Of a stretch of 6,747 bases of DNA, positions 1 to 5,300 are shown in pieces. Below the pieces are notes generated by a model. It saw only the letters and a list, made by a program, of their open reading frames with translations. It did not search any database and was not told the DNA's origin. Every line of letters begins with the position of its first letter. Position 1 is the stretch's first letter. The DNA is from Pseudomonadota bacterium. Its GTDB lineage: Bacteria > Pseudomonadota > Alphaproteobacteria > Sphingomonadales > Sphingomonadaceae. The translations under genes were made by a program, and so were the position numbers. Where the stretch lies: the NCBI GenBank assembly GCA_029781465.1, contig JAKOWQ010000191.1, positions 1 to 6,747 of the forward strand, read 5' to 3'.

Positions 1-160
1 CCAGCTGCCAGCCGCGCGTTGCCAGCGAGCCAAGGTGCATGCCGATCTGCCCGGCGCGAACCTGCCAGGCCAGTTCTCCGGCCAGCGCGAGCAGTGCCAG
101 ATCAAGCAATCCCAGCAGGATTACCGCGTGGGGAACGTAATGTTTGAACAGACGGATCAT
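1..160 (-). CDS. XrtA/PEP-CTERM-system sugar transferase, N-terminal fragment (cut by window edge)
   Basis: The minus strand reads ATG at 160-158 and stays open to the edge, giving 53 codons that begin MIRLFKHYVPHAVILLGLLD. A short basic N-terminus (to about residue 12) is followed by a hydrophobic membrane segment (about residues 13-30). This opening resembles the N-terminus of TIGR03013-type glycosyltransferases, the EpsB-like polyprenyl-phosphate sugar transferases found in exopolysaccharide loci linked to exosortase A (XrtA). Members of that family are inner-membrane proteins that place the first sugar phosphate on the lipid carrier, with the catalytic domain at the C-terminus, which is outside this window. 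A purine-rich stretch (AAGGGAAAG on the minus strand) about 11 nt upstream can serve as ribosome binding site and supports this start. The identification rests on the N-terminus alone; another multi-membrane protein with a similar start cannot be excluded. Confidence 0.66.
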   Translation of the reverse strand, partial: MIRLFKHYVPHAVILLGLLDLALLALAGELAWQVRAGQIGMHLGSLATRGWQL

Positions 161-365
161 GCCGGCACCGGCTTTCCCTTCGCAATCGATGCCGAAAAAC
201 CTAATGCCGAGAGGTGAAATGTCGGTAAATTTTACAGGGTAAGGTTAGGGTCAGGACCTTATCCCGGATTTGGCCTGTCGCGCCGTGAACGAAACTCGAT
301 GGCAAGGGATTGCTAACCATACCCGGTCTCAGCCCGGTTAACCTTCGTGCGCTAGCAAACCCGCC
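161..365. promoter_or_regulatory. Divergent intergenic region with repeated TAACC-type motifs
   Basis: This 205-bp gap separates two divergently read genes and must hold both promoters. It contains an AT-rich near-palindrome GTAAATTTTAC at 225-235. It also contains three copies of a TAACC-type motif: AAGGTTAG at 241-248 (reverse orientation), CTAACCAT at 313-320, and TTAACCTT at 338-345, the last overlapping the perfect palindrome GGTTAACC at 336-343. The forward copies are 25 bp apart, about 2.4 helical turns. TTAACCAT-like half-sites are known for the alphaproteobacterial cell-cycle regulator CtrA, so CtrA-type control is possible. I could not assign convincing -35/-10 boxes. Confidence 0.4.
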
Positions 366-905
366 ATGCGCCGTGCTGCCCCGACCATTCCTGTTTCACC
401 CAAACTGCTGAAGCATTTTGCGGTGGTGACGATCGTGCTGACTGGCGCGCTGGCGATGTTCGCCGACGAAGGCAGCCGCTCCGCGATCGAGGATGGGATC
501 AAGAGCCAGCAGGACTACAACGAGGCCCGGGCGATCGAAGCCGCCAAACTTGGGCCGCGCAAGCTTGTCTCCGGCCTGAAAGACAATCGCGGAACGATGG
601 GCTTTGGCGGCGAGGAAGCCGGACCCTCCGGTGGCTCCGGAAGCTATGGCGGCGGTGGCGGCGGGTCAGCGCCGCGAGGCCCGCGCGCGCGGGACGCGGC
701 GTTTGTCCCGCCCCCGAACCTGCCAACGCGCCCGGGAGCGACGGTGGCCGTGCAAAGTGGCCCTTACGACGAGCTTGAACTGCCCGACGTTACGTCAGGG
801 AACAAGCCCAAGAAAAAGCAACCCTATCGCCCCGATGCCAAGGCAATCGAGGAGATCCAACAGGTTTCCAAGCAGCGCAGCGGCAACCCCAACGGCAACG
901 ATTGA
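366..905 (+). CDS. Hypothetical exported or membrane-anchored Gly/Pro-rich protein, 179 aa
   Basis: I do not recognise a family. The N-terminus (residues 1-17) is basic and is followed by a hydrophobic stretch (about 18-33), so the protein is either anchored by one membrane segment or carries a signal peptide. Residues 34-75 are charged and probably helical. Residues 76-106 are glycine-rich, including six consecutive Gly at 95-100. Residues 113-125 are proline-rich, and the tail from about 145 is lysine-rich and polar. The body looks intrinsically disordered outside the membrane. Only weak Shine-Dalgarno character precedes the ATG, but this start places the hydrophobic segment correctly and no better in-frame start was seen. 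The gene is divergent from the sugar transferase and ends exactly against the stop of the DUF3501 gene. A link to envelope or exopolysaccharide function is only suggested by position. Frame and base composition look like a real gene. Confidence 0.72.
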   Translation: MRRAAPTIPVSPKLLKHFAVVTIVLTGALAMFADEGSRSAIEDGIKSQQDYNEARAIEAAKLGPRKLVSGLKDNRGTMGFGGEEAGPSGGSGSYGGGGGGSAPRGPRARDAAFVPPPNLPTRPGATVAVQSGPYDELELPDVTSGNKPKKKQPYRPDAKAIEEIQQVSKQRSGNPNGND

Positions 906-1502
906 TCAGAAGCACTCCGCCGCCAGAAAGCGGCGGGTTTCGGGCGAGATCATCGCCGCGTGGCCATAGTTGGGGTGATCAATCAGGAGCAGCGCCGGTC
1001 CCTCGCCCGATGTCCAGCCCGCGATCGCTTCGGGCGTGAAATCGAAATGCATGAAGTGCACCGCGCTGGCCTTGTTGTCGCTCGCACGGGTGCGCTCGGT
1101 ATCGCCTTCGGGCCGCGCACGGAGCCGGTGCCCGCCCACTTCGATCGCGATGTGGTTTTCTACGCCGCCAATGGTGCGCAGGAAGGCGTCGCGGCGATCG
1201 GGATCGGCGATCTCGAACAGCACGGTACAGGTCAGTTCATGCCCCTTGGGTACCATCGGATCATAGGCCGCCAGTTCATCGGCAAGCTGATCCGCCCCGC
1301 CCTTTTCGATCCGCAGCATTTCCTGGATCTGCAGCCACATCGAATCCCAGTTCTCGAACAATACCGTGGCGTGCGGCCCCACGGCGATGCGGGTCAGCTG
1401 CTTGCGCGCCAGAGCCTCCGCCTTCTTGTCGGCGCGGATCAGCTCGTACTGATCGAGCGGCAGGATATCGGCCGGAGTGATGGTGCGTGCATCGCGGGGC
1501 AT
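906..1502 (-). CDS. DUF3501 family protein, 198 aa
   Basis: The protein carries hallmarks of the uncharacterised DUF3501 family: an N-terminal IT-x-x-DILPLDQY stretch (residues 8-19), an IAVGPHATVLFEN segment (39-51), the core QIQEMLRIE (58-66), GHELTCTVLFEI in the middle, and a C-terminal IDHPNYGH (174-181). There is no signal peptide or membrane segment, so it is probably cytoplasmic. Function is unknown; the conserved Glu and His residues could bind metal, but that is a guess. The reading frame continues about 72 codons further upstream, but that part overlaps the Fe-S protein gene and does not look like family sequence. The ATG at 1502 gives a typical family start. It sits 5 bp after the stop of the Fe-S gene with little Shine-Dalgarno character, so translational coupling is likely. 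It is the last gene of the rubrerythrin/Fe-S/DUF3501 unit. Confidence 0.88.
   Translation of the reverse strand: MPRDARTITPADILPLDQYELIRADKKAEALARKQLTRIAVGPHATVLFENWDSMWLQIQEMLRIEKGGADQLADELAAYDPMVPKGHELTCTVLFEIADPDRRDAFLRTIGGVENHIAIEVGGHRLRARPEGDTERTRASDNKASAVHFMHFDFTPEAIAGWTSGEGPALLLIDHPNYGHAAMISPETRRFLAAECF
917..936 (+). terminator. GC-rich hairpin just after the plus-strand hypothetical gene
   Basis: A perfect 7-bp stem (CCGCCGC at 917-923, GCGGCGG at 930-936) encloses the 6-nt loop CAGAAA and is followed by GTTT. It begins 11 bp after the stop at 903-905 and lies inside the last codons of the opposing DUF3501 gene. In plus orientation it has a short T run and could act as an intrinsic terminator, though the T run is weak. 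In minus orientation no T tract follows. Confidence 0.42.
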
Positions 1503-1507
1503 AGCGG

Positions 1508-2833
1508 TTACAATCCGTAGGCTTTGGCCAGAACTTCGATCGGGTGGCCGATCCGTTCCGGCGGGGTTGCGCCGTTGGCCGCGATCACCTGTTTCAGATG
1601 CGGCCCGGCCAGCGGGCATTCGGAAACCACCAGATCGGGGTTTTCCTTTACCAGGTTGCGCGCGGCGGGCTTGCCCACCTTCACCGCGCGATCGAAGTTC
1701 TTCTTGAAGATCCCCCACTTGCCGCCGTGGCCCGAGCAGCGCTCGGTCAGCGCGGGCTTGGCTTCGGGGATCAGGCGGAGCATTTCCATCGCCTTGGGTC
1801 CCATGTTCTGGGCGCGGGCGTGGCAGGCGAAATGGACCGCGATCGATTTTGCCATCGGCTCAATCGGTGCCAGCCCGGTTTCCTTGGCAAGCGCGACGAC
1901 ATATTCCGAAACGTCGAAGCTGTGCCGCGAAAGCAGTGCCACCGCCTCGTTCGCGGTCTCGATCAGCGGCCATTCGAACTTGAGCATCAGGGCGCAAGAG
2001 GTGGTCAGCGGCACCACGTCCCAGCCATCGTCGATCAAGGGCTTGAAATGGGCCGAGATACGTTGCGCGGCGCTGGCCACGGCGGGCAGATCGCCGTTTT
2101 CCAGCTTGGGCATGCCGCAGCAATCGGGGTGCTCCACCCGCACCTTCACGCCGTTGTGGGCCAGCACCTTGATCAGCGCCAGACCGGGGGTGCCATCGTT
2201 GAACTGATCGTGGCAGCCGGCATAGATCGCCACTTTCTTGCCGAAAGCGGGACCATCGGGATTGGGTGCGGGAACGATCCCCGCCGCCTGGTTGGTGAGC
2301 GGGATTTCCATGAACGGTGGCAGATGCGCGCGCCGATCAATCCCGGTCACCTTTTCGATCACCGGACGGGTCAGGCCGTTACCCTCGCCGGTCGCCCAGT
2401 TGGCAAGGCCCGCAGCCATCGAGCCGAGCCGCCCGTTGCGGTCCATCTCGGCCAGCTGGCGGTCCATGAACGGGGTTTCGCCCTTGCGGTTTTCAACCGC
2501 GCGGAAGCGCAGCATCAGATGGGGAAAATCGAGATCGAAGCTGTGCGGCGGGACATAGGGGCACTTCGTCATGAAGCACATGTCACACAGCGTACAGGCA
2601 TCGACGACCGCCTTGAGCTGCGCGGGCGAAAGATCGTCGACCTCTTCGTTGGGCGCCTCGTCGATCGCGTCGAACAGGATCGGAAAGCTGTCGCACAGGT
2701 TGAAGCAGCGGCGGCAGCCGTGACAGATGTCGTAAACCCGCCGCAGCTCCTTTTCGAGCGCGGCTTCATCGTACCAGGCTTCGTCCTGCCACGGGATCGG
2801 GTGGCGCGTCGGTGCTTCGAGGCTGCCTTCCAT
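1508..2833 (-). CDS. GlpC-like (Fe-S)-binding protein with heterodisulfide reductase-type CCG domains, 441 aa
   Basis: The soluble protein has two N-terminal 4Fe-4S motifs: C37-x2-C40-x2-C43-x3-C47, and C80-x2-C83-x2-C86-x4-C91-P, the second with one extra residue before its last Cys. Two cysteine-rich (CCG) modules follow. The first uses C207, C238-C239-G and C280; the second uses C337, C366 in a CSGHGG context, and C406. This is the layout of GlpC, the electron-transfer subunit of anaerobic glycerol-3-phosphate dehydrogenase, and of HdrB/D-like proteins. No glpA or glpB lies nearby, so a glycerol role is unlikely. Placement after a rubrerythrin suggests electron delivery to it (inference). 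I chose the ATG at 2833 because a strong GGGGGGAG sequence precedes it by about 5 nt. An in-frame ATG at 2854 would add 7 residues but has no such site and lies close to a hairpin. The gene overlaps nothing; DUF3501 follows after 5 bp. Confidence 0.9.
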   Translation of the reverse strand: MEGSLEAPTRHPIPWQDEAWYDEAALEKELRRVYDICHGCRRCFNLCDSFPILFDAIDEAPNEEVDDLSPAQLKAVVDACTLCDMCFMTKCPYVPPHSFDLDFPHLMLRFRAVENRKGETPFMDRQLAEMDRNGRLGSMAAGLANWATGEGNGLTRPVIEKVTGIDRRAHLPPFMEIPLTNQAAGIVPAPNPDGPAFGKKVAIYAGCHDQFNDGTPGLALIKVLAHNGVKVRVEHPDCCGMPKLENGDLPAVASAAQRISAHFKPLIDDGWDVVPLTTSCALMLKFEWPLIETANEAVALLSRHSFDVSEYVVALAKETGLAPIEPMAKSIAVHFACHARAQNMGPKAMEMLRLIPEAKPALTERCSGHGGKWGIFKKNFDRAVKVGKPAARNLVKENPDLVVSECPLAGPHLKQVIAANGATPPERIGHPIEVLAKAYGL

Positions 2834-2837
2834 CGGG

Positions 2838-2847
2838 CTCCCCCCTG
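2838..2847 (-). promoter_or_regulatory. Ribosome binding site that decides the start of the Fe-S protein
   Basis: On the minus strand this reads CAGGGGGGAG, ending about 4 nt before the ATG at 2833-2831. It is the only good Shine-Dalgarno match in the gap after the rubrerythrin gene and favours the shorter, 441-residue form over the ATG at 2854. Confidence 0.6.
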
Positions 2848-2868
2848 AGTTCATCGCATGCGGGGATG

Positions 2869-2894
2869 GCGGCCCGCCTTGGCAGGCGGGCCGC
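2869..2894 (-). terminator. Perfect 11-bp GC hairpin between rubrerythrin and Fe-S genes (attenuator or mRNA-stability element)
   Basis: GCGGCCCGCCT (2869-2879) and AGGCGGGCCGC (2884-2894) form an uninterrupted 11-bp stem with a 4-nt loop (TGGC). It starts 11 bp after the rubrerythrin stop and ends 35 bp before the chosen Fe-S start. No T run follows in the direction of transcription, so it is not a classic intrinsic terminator. It may cause partial termination or protect the 3' end of the rubrerythrin message, letting rubrerythrin be made in excess over the downstream proteins. Confidence 0.6.
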
Positions 2895-2905
2895 TCATCA
2901 GCGGA

Positions 2906-3331
2906 TCACGCCTCGGCGAGCAGACCGTCGAGGGTCTTCTGGAACTTGCCGGCGTGGCTCTTTTCAGCCTTGGCAAGAGTCTCGAACCAGTCAGCGATTT
3001 CGTCAAAGCCCTCGTCGCGCGCGGTCTTGGCCATGCCCGGGTACATGTCGGTGTACTCGTGGGTTTCACCCGCGATCGACGCCTTGAGGTTGGCAACGGT
3101 ATCGCCGATCGGCTCGCCGGTGGCGGGATCGCCGCATTCCTCAAGGTATTCGAGGTGACCGTGCGCGTGGCCGGTTTCGCCTTCCGCGGTCGAGCGGAAC
3201 ACGGCGGCGACATCGTTGTGACCTTCGATATCGGCCTTCTGAGCGAAGTAGAGGTAACGGCGGTTGGCCTGGCTTTCACCGGCGAACGCGGCCTTGAGGT
3301 TGTCTTCGGTCTTGGAGCCCTTGAGTCCCAT
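2906..3331 (-). CDS. Rubrerythrin-family ferritin-like diiron protein without rubredoxin domain, 141 aa
   Basis: The chain is a four-helix ferritin-like domain with the expected diiron ligand pattern: E19 in helix 1, E52-x-x-H55 in helix 2, E89-x-x-E92 in helix 3 and E123-x-x-H126 in helix 4. Rubrerythrins reduce hydrogen peroxide at this centre. Classic ones are about 190 residues, with a C-terminal rubredoxin domain carrying two CxxC pairs. Here the protein stops at residue 141 and has one Cys (C66), so an outside electron donor is needed. No signal peptide is present, so it is cytoplasmic. The ATG at 3331 is preceded by AAGGAGA with 7-nt spacing, a strong ribosome binding site. A longer in-frame start at 3364 would add 11 residues that run through this site and is rejected. 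A Fur-like palindrome lies 109 bp upstream. It is the first gene of the unit with the Fe-S and DUF3501 proteins. Confidence 0.93.
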   Translation of the reverse strand: MGLKGSKTEDNLKAAFAGESQANRRYLYFAQKADIEGHNDVAAVFRSTAEGETGHAHGHLEYLEECGDPATGEPIGDTVANLKASIAGETHEYTDMYPGMAKTARDEGFDEIADWFETLAKAEKSHAGKFQKTLDGLLAEA

Positions 3332-3418
3332 TTTCACTCTCCTTGTGGGGTGGAATCTGACCACACTTCATTGCGCTTGCAGGGCGGCCAAGGCCACCGC
3401 GTTTTTCCGCAGTTTGTA

Positions 3419-3433
3419 ATCGGGTTTCCCGAT
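3419..3433. repeat. Short inverted repeat beside the Fur-like box
   Basis: ATCGGG (3419-3424) and CCCGAT (3428-3433) are perfect inverted arms around TTT. It lies 7 bp from the Fur-like palindrome. It could be a second operator or a small RNA hairpin; a chance occurrence is quite possible. Confidence 0.3.
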
Positions 3434-3440
3434 CAAAATC

Positions 3441-3457
3441 TTGAGAATCATTCTCAA
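3441..3457. promoter_or_regulatory. Fur-type (possibly Irr-type) operator palindrome
   Basis: TTGAGAATCATTCTCAA is a perfect 8-1-8 inverted repeat. Its core fits the 7-1-7 Fur box (TGATAAT-n-ATTATCA) with one symmetric T-to-G change per half. It also resembles the Irr control element (TTTAGAA-nnn-TTCTAAA) with one change per half. It begins 6 bp after the permease stop and lies 109 bp upstream of the rubrerythrin ATG, so it most likely controls the rubrerythrin/Fe-S/DUF3501 unit in response to iron. In sphingomonads Fur is the more likely reader. Its AT-rich arms and tiny loop make an RNA terminator role less likely. Confidence 0.68.
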
Positions 3458-3463
3458 CCGCGA

Positions 3464-5257
3464 TCAAAGCCCGTAACGAACCACCAGCAGGATCGAGAGC
3501 GTCGCCACCATCAACAGCACCAGCGGCACTCCGGTGCGGACATAATCGCGGAAGGCATATTTGCCTTCGGCCATGATCAGCATGTTGGTCTGATAGGCGA
3601 TCGGGGTGGCATAGCACAGGTTGCAGCCGAACAGCACCGCCAGCACCAGCGGTTCGGGCGGCAAGCCCAGCTGGCGCGCAATCGAGAAGGCGATCGGTGT
3701 CCCGACCGTCGCCGCCGCAGAGTTCGAGGCGAAGTTGGTCAGCACGGTCACGAACAGCATGATCGCCGCCAGTACGCCCGCGGGCGGCAGAACCTGCAAG
3801 ACCAGCGCCAGCACCTGCCCCAGCCATTCGGCCGCGCCGCTTTCCAGCACCAGACGTCCGATCGCGATGCTTGCCGCCACCAGCACGATAACCTTGGCCG
3901 ACAGCGCCCGTCCGACCCGGTCGAAGCGCACGCAGCCGGTTGCCAGCATGGCGATCGCCCCGGCAAGCGCGGCGATGGCGATCGGCAGCAGGCCAATGCT
4001 CGCCAGGCCGATCGACCCGCCCATGATCCCCAGGGCAAGCAAAGCCTTGGCCCGGCGCGGCACTTCCATTGCCCCTTCGAGCATCAGCAGGCCGTCCCCT
4101 TGGGCGAATTCGCGGATCCGCTCCATCGTTCCAATGGCCAGCAGCACATCGCCTTCGCCCAGCGCCGCCAGCGCGGGATCGCTGCGCTCGCCATCCCACT
4201 GCCGGGCAACGAACTCGATTCCGAGAATTACCACGCCATAGAGATCGGCTATCCCGCTGGTCGGGATGGTCAGGCCGGCAAGCCGGCTGTCGGCGGTGAC
4301 CGCCAGTTCGACCACCACCAGATCTTCACGCGAAGTGGCCGCCTCACGCTGGATCTGATCGAGCGCCCACTTCGGCGCCAGCGCCGCCTGAAGCCGGCGG
4401 GTCGCTTCCTCAAGCGCGGCATGGGTGCCGCTGACCGCCAGCCGGGCATTGGCGGAAACCGTGGTATGTCCCGGGGCATGGAAGGCAAAGTCCGCGGGCA
4501 TGGCCCGGGCCACGTCCTCCACCGCCTTGCCGGCGAATTCGCTTCCGCCACCGATCCGCAGCGTAGCCTGGAACCGCCGCGGGGCACGAATGGCCTCCTC
4601 GCGGTTGTCGGGCAGCAAGCGCGGCATGACCAGCCAGATATAGGGCAAGGCCACCAGCGCCGCCGCCAGCACCAGCGGGGTAAAGTGAAACACGCTCATC
4701 GGCGGCATGCCGAGATCAAGCGCGAGCGAAACGACCAGCAGGTTGGTAGAGGTGCCGATGGTCGTGGCCATCCCGCCGATCAGCACTGCGGCGTTGACCG
4801 GGATGAGCGTCCGCGATGAGGCCATGCCTCCGCGCGCGGCGAGCTGGACCAGCACCGGCAACAGCAGCACCAGCACCGGGGTGTCGTTGACCATCATCGA
4901 CAGCAGCATGGCCAGGATCAGCGTCACCAGCAGACCCAGCCGGGTGTTGATCCGCCAGACCCGTTCCAGCACCCGCACCAGCGGCTCAAGCGCGCCGGTG
5001 ACGACCAGCCCCCTGCCCATGACCATCAATGCGCAGATCGTGACCAGCGCGTAGTGCCCGAAGCCCGAGAAAGCGAGCGCCAACCCCTCTTCCTTGCGCT
5101 GTCCGGGCAAGGGCATGACATAGAGCCACAGCGCGATCAGCACGATCGTGCCGAGCGAAACCAGCTCCACCGGCAGGCGTCCCCGCGCAAAGGCCACGAA
5201 CATCGCGACCGCGACCAGGATAGCGCCAAGCGCATGCAGGGACGGCATGGTCAGCAT
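3464..5257 (-). CDS. SLC13 (DASS/ArsB-NhaD superfamily) permease with central TrkA-C-like domains, 597 aa
   Basis: This is an inner-membrane transporter. Hydrophobic segments occupy roughly residues 5-215 and 403-595, with a cytoplasmic insert (about 220-398) holding TrkA-C-like regulatory folds: a shorter one near 228-295 and a clearer one near 312-396. Expected re-entrant loop signatures are present in each half: MMVNDTPVLVLLLP (121-134) and IGTSTNLLV (167-175) in the first, and NFASNSAAATVGTP (508-521) and YATPIAYQTNMLI (549-561) in the second. Members carry dicarboxylates, citrate, sulfate or other anions, usually with sodium. The substrate cannot be read here. Length is normal for TrkA-C-bearing members. 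The start is uncertain: ATG at 5257 is used, but ATG at 5248 is equally possible and neither has a clear ribosome binding site. It follows the amidohydrolase by 43 bp in the same direction, suggesting co-transcription. Confidence 0.9.
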   Translation of the reverse strand: MLTMPSLHALGAILVAVAMFVAFARGRLPVELVSLGTIVLIALWLYVMPLPGQRKEEGLALAFSGFGHYALVTICALMVMGRGLVVTGALEPLVRVLERVWRINTRLGLLVTLILAMLLSMMVNDTPVLVLLLPVLVQLAARGGMASSRTLIPVNAAVLIGGMATTIGTSTNLLVVSLALDLGMPPMSVFHFTPLVLAAALVALPYIWLVMPRLLPDNREEAIRAPRRFQATLRIGGGSEFAGKAVEDVARAMPADFAFHAPGHTTVSANARLAVSGTHAALEEATRRLQAALAPKWALDQIQREAATSREDLVVVELAVTADSRLAGLTIPTSGIADLYGVVILGIEFVARQWDGERSDPALAALGEGDVLLAIGTMERIREFAQGDGLLMLEGAMEVPRRAKALLALGIMGGSIGLASIGLLPIAIAALAGAIAMLATGCVRFDRVGRALSAKVIVLVAASIAIGRLVLESGAAEWLGQVLALVLQVLPPAGVLAAIMLFVTVLTNFASNSAAATVGTPIAFSIARQLGLPPEPLVLAVLFGCNLCYATPIAYQTNMLIMAEGKYAFRDYVRTGVPLVLLMVATLSILLVVRYGL

Positions 5258-5300
5258 CGGGGCAGCCTAGCAGCCGTGCCCTGCCGGGGCGACACGCAAA

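Larger units (their letters stand above)
3332..3463 (-). promoter_or_regulatory. Leader/promoter region of the rubrerythrin unit
   Basis: This 132-bp gap between the permease stop and the rubrerythrin start is less GC-rich than its surroundings and holds two inverted repeats plus the AAGGAGA ribosome binding site at 3338-3344. It probably contains the promoter, but I could not fit -35 and -10 boxes with normal spacing with confidence. Confidence 0.55.

Noticed and set aside
35..217. A 60-codon plus-strand open frame at the left end.
   Set aside because: It lies opposite the sugar transferase N-terminus and its promoter region, and its translation has no coherent hydrophobic or domain pattern.
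1503..1718. A 72-codon upstream extension of the DUF3501 reading frame.
   Set aside because: It overlaps the 3' end of the Fe-S protein gene in another frame, has low-complexity Arg/Gly-rich translation unlike the family, and the ATG at 1502 gives a typical DUF3501 N-terminus.
1544..2848. A 434-codon plus-strand open frame antisense to the Fe-S protein gene.
   Set aside because: The minus strand encodes clear cysteine-cluster motifs; the plus translation shows no recognisable domain and no ribosome binding site.
3441..3457. The palindrome as an intrinsic terminator for the permease.
   Set aside because: An RNA stem would be 7 bp, AT-rich with a 3-nt loop and followed only by GATTTTG; near-perfect symmetry and match to Fur boxes fit a protein-binding site better. 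A minor termination role remains possible.
3276..4199. A 307-codon minus-strand open frame in another phase across the permease and rubrerythrin.
   Set aside because: It is Gly/Arg/Ala-rich and overlaps two genes whose own frames carry family motifs. No frameshift is needed to explain either gene.
2858..4819. A very long plus-strand open frame (653 codons) antisense to rubrerythrin and the permease.
   Set aside because: Its translation is rich in Arg, His and Gln with no fold or motif, and it is the mirror of high-GC codon use in two well-supported minus-strand genes.
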